Below are positions 63,204 to 64,000 of a DNA stretch of 64,000 bases, in pieces. The stretch is from positions 62,001-126,000 of the forward strand of contig DATKTO010000011.1 in NCBI GenBank assembly GCA_035531075.1, read 5' to 3'. Made by a program: the position numbers and the translations under genes. Source of the DNA: 39-52-133 sp035531075 (GTDB lineage: Bacteria > Pseudomonadota > Gammaproteobacteria > Burkholderiales > Gallionellaceae). The notes beneath the pieces were generated by a model that saw only the letters and a list, made by a program, of their open reading frames with translations, did not search any database and was not told the DNA's origin. How positions within the stretch are numbered: position 1 is the first letter of the stretch; every line of letters begins with the position of its first letter.

Positions 63204-64000
63204 ATGATTAGAATCAGTGTAGGGCGCGCAGTCGCAATTCTTATAGTCCTCATGCTTGCCGGTCTATACGCTCTGGTCGATTTCAATTATCAGCGCGATA
63301 TGACTCAAGCGCGCGAGCGCATCTCTGTTGGCAGCAAACTCGCCCAAACCCCCTGCGGTCAGATAGAGTATGCGGATGCAGGCAAGGGCTCGCCTGTATT
63401 GCTGGTGCATGGTGCCGGCAGTGGATATGACCAGACCCAGGATGCATCCAAGGTGCTGGTCAAGAGCGGCTTCCGCGTCATCGCCATGTCACGGTTTGGT
63501 TATCTGCGCACACCTCTCCCTGCAGACGCTTCTGCGGCTGCGCAGGCAGATGCGCACGCCTGCCTGCTCGATGCGCTGCATATCCGGCGTGCAGCAATCG
63601 TCGGCGCATCTGCCGGTGCCCCCTCCTCGATGCAGTTTGCACTGCGTTATCCGGAACGTACCACCGCGCTTGTCCTTCTGGTTCCGGTCAGCTATGCACC
63701 GCGCCCGGATGGTGCACCGACCATGTACACGCCCCCCGGATTCGAGTTGTTTTTTGACACCGCACTCCAGTCGGACTTCCTGTTATGGGCAGTACCCCGG
63801 CTTGCAAGCCAAACTGTAATTAGTGGGATTCTCGCCACTCCGCCTGCCGTGGTGGAAAACGCAAGCGCCGCAGAACGTGCGCGGGTTGAACAAGTGCTGT
63901 CCAACATCCTGCCTGTCGGCCCGCGCCGGCTCGGGCTACTCAACGATGCGGCAATTGCCGCCTCTTTGCCGCGCTACGAGCTGGAGCATATTTCCGCGCC
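63204..64000 (+). CDS. Membrane-anchored alpha/beta hydrolase, copy 2 (C-terminus off the window)
   Basis: The frame from the ATG at 63204 (GGGGGGTGCAA upstream) is open to the window end, showing about 265 residues. It is a close paralogue of the hydrolase at 61099. The helix VAILIVLMLAGLYALVDF, then RERISVGSKLAQTPCGQIEY, VLLVHGAGSGYDQ, MSRFGYLRTPLPADASAAAQ and the elbow GASAGAP are all present. The catalytic Asp and His lie beyond the edge. Both copies carry the 50-bp element upstream, while the rest of their leaders has diverged. Confidence 0.92.
   Translation, partial: MIRISVGRAVAILIVLMLAGLYALVDFNYQRDMTQARERISVGSKLAQTPCGQIEYADAGKGSPVLLVHGAGSGYDQTQDASKVLVKSGFRVIAMSRFGYLRTPLPADASAAAQADAHACLLDALHIRRAAIVGASAGAPSSMQFALRYPERTTALVLLVPVSYAPRPDGAPTMYTPPGFELFFDTALQSDFLLWAVPRLASQTVISGILATPPAVVENASAAERARVEQVLSNILPVGPRRLGLLNDAAIAASLPRYELEHISA

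Overview
The window looks like a chromosomal stretch of a Gram-negative, probably betaproteobacterial (Nitrosomonadales-like) organism. That placement is inference from gene content and overall protein style: topoisomerase IV genes, a Mo transporter operon, a Gcr-type 'site-specific recombinase' membrane protein, a TonB receptor, GH57 glycogen enzymes and homospermidine synthase. No rRNA, tRNA, CRISPR array or prophage was seen. Most of the sequence is ordinary housekeeping and metabolic DNA with tightly packed genes, broken by AT-richer accessory stretches (about 28.4-33.4 kb and the intergenic spaces after 49 kb).

Layout. 0-4.3 kb: the N-terminal part of a LysR regulator, a DUF4395 membrane protein, msrA, and a TetR regulator divergent from an SDR-GST operon with a palindromic operator over its promoter. 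4.3-8.1 kb: a six-gene minus-strand run (DUF2062, GNAT, modA, di-Mop protein, modB, modC) for molybdate uptake. 8.3-12.4 kb: a decayed P-type ATPase fragment and a large hybrid histidine kinase preceded by a tiny lipoprotein-like ORF. 12.4-20 kb: a glycogen/alpha-glucan cluster (two GH57 enzymes, glgC, glgB; no glgA in the window). 20-23 kb: homospermidine synthase and a PuuB-like amine oxidase. 23.2-29 kb: parE and parC, with a DUF4160/DUF2442 toxin-antitoxin-like pair between them and a second, different pair after parC. 29-33.4 kb: accessory region with an exported Ig-like/M15-type peptidase-like protein and its partner, an IS3 remnant and small membrane proteins.

33.4-46.9 kb: a GST, a luciferase-like monooxygenase, a Ser/Thr kinase-HDOD-GAF fusion, an SDR, a PDC-like sensor protein, the Gcr-type membrane protein, lemA with a GIDE-domain/EF-hand protein, DUF2189, a Tat-exported aldo/keto reductase with a DUF6064 protein, and a DUF2892 protein. 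46.9-57 kb: a TonB-dependent receptor broken by one frameshift in a G run, a GT39 glycosyltransferase with a fused MFS/spermidine synthase, and a P2-type ATPase with an MFS transporter. 57-64 kb: small and exported proteins of unknown role (DUF4382 lipoprotein, BamE-like lipoprotein, GlcG/HbpS-type protein, DUF3175) and two tandem paralogous membrane-anchored alpha/beta hydrolases, the second cut by the window edge.

The most interesting signal is non-coding. Four copies of a 50-bp ungapped element, with 25 of the first 46 columns identical in all four, lie on the + strand at 49444, 57201, 60941 and 62943. Each lies in the space ahead of a + strand gene or operon: GT39/spermidine-synthase-like, the DUF4382 group, and each of the two hydrolases. 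The two conserved blocks with a fixed 10-bp variable gap look like a shared promoter or regulator site defining a small unrecognised regulon. Other structure includes two REP-like families, a 127-bp inverted-repeat element, and a cluster of GGGGTCAG-type ends around the accessory region.
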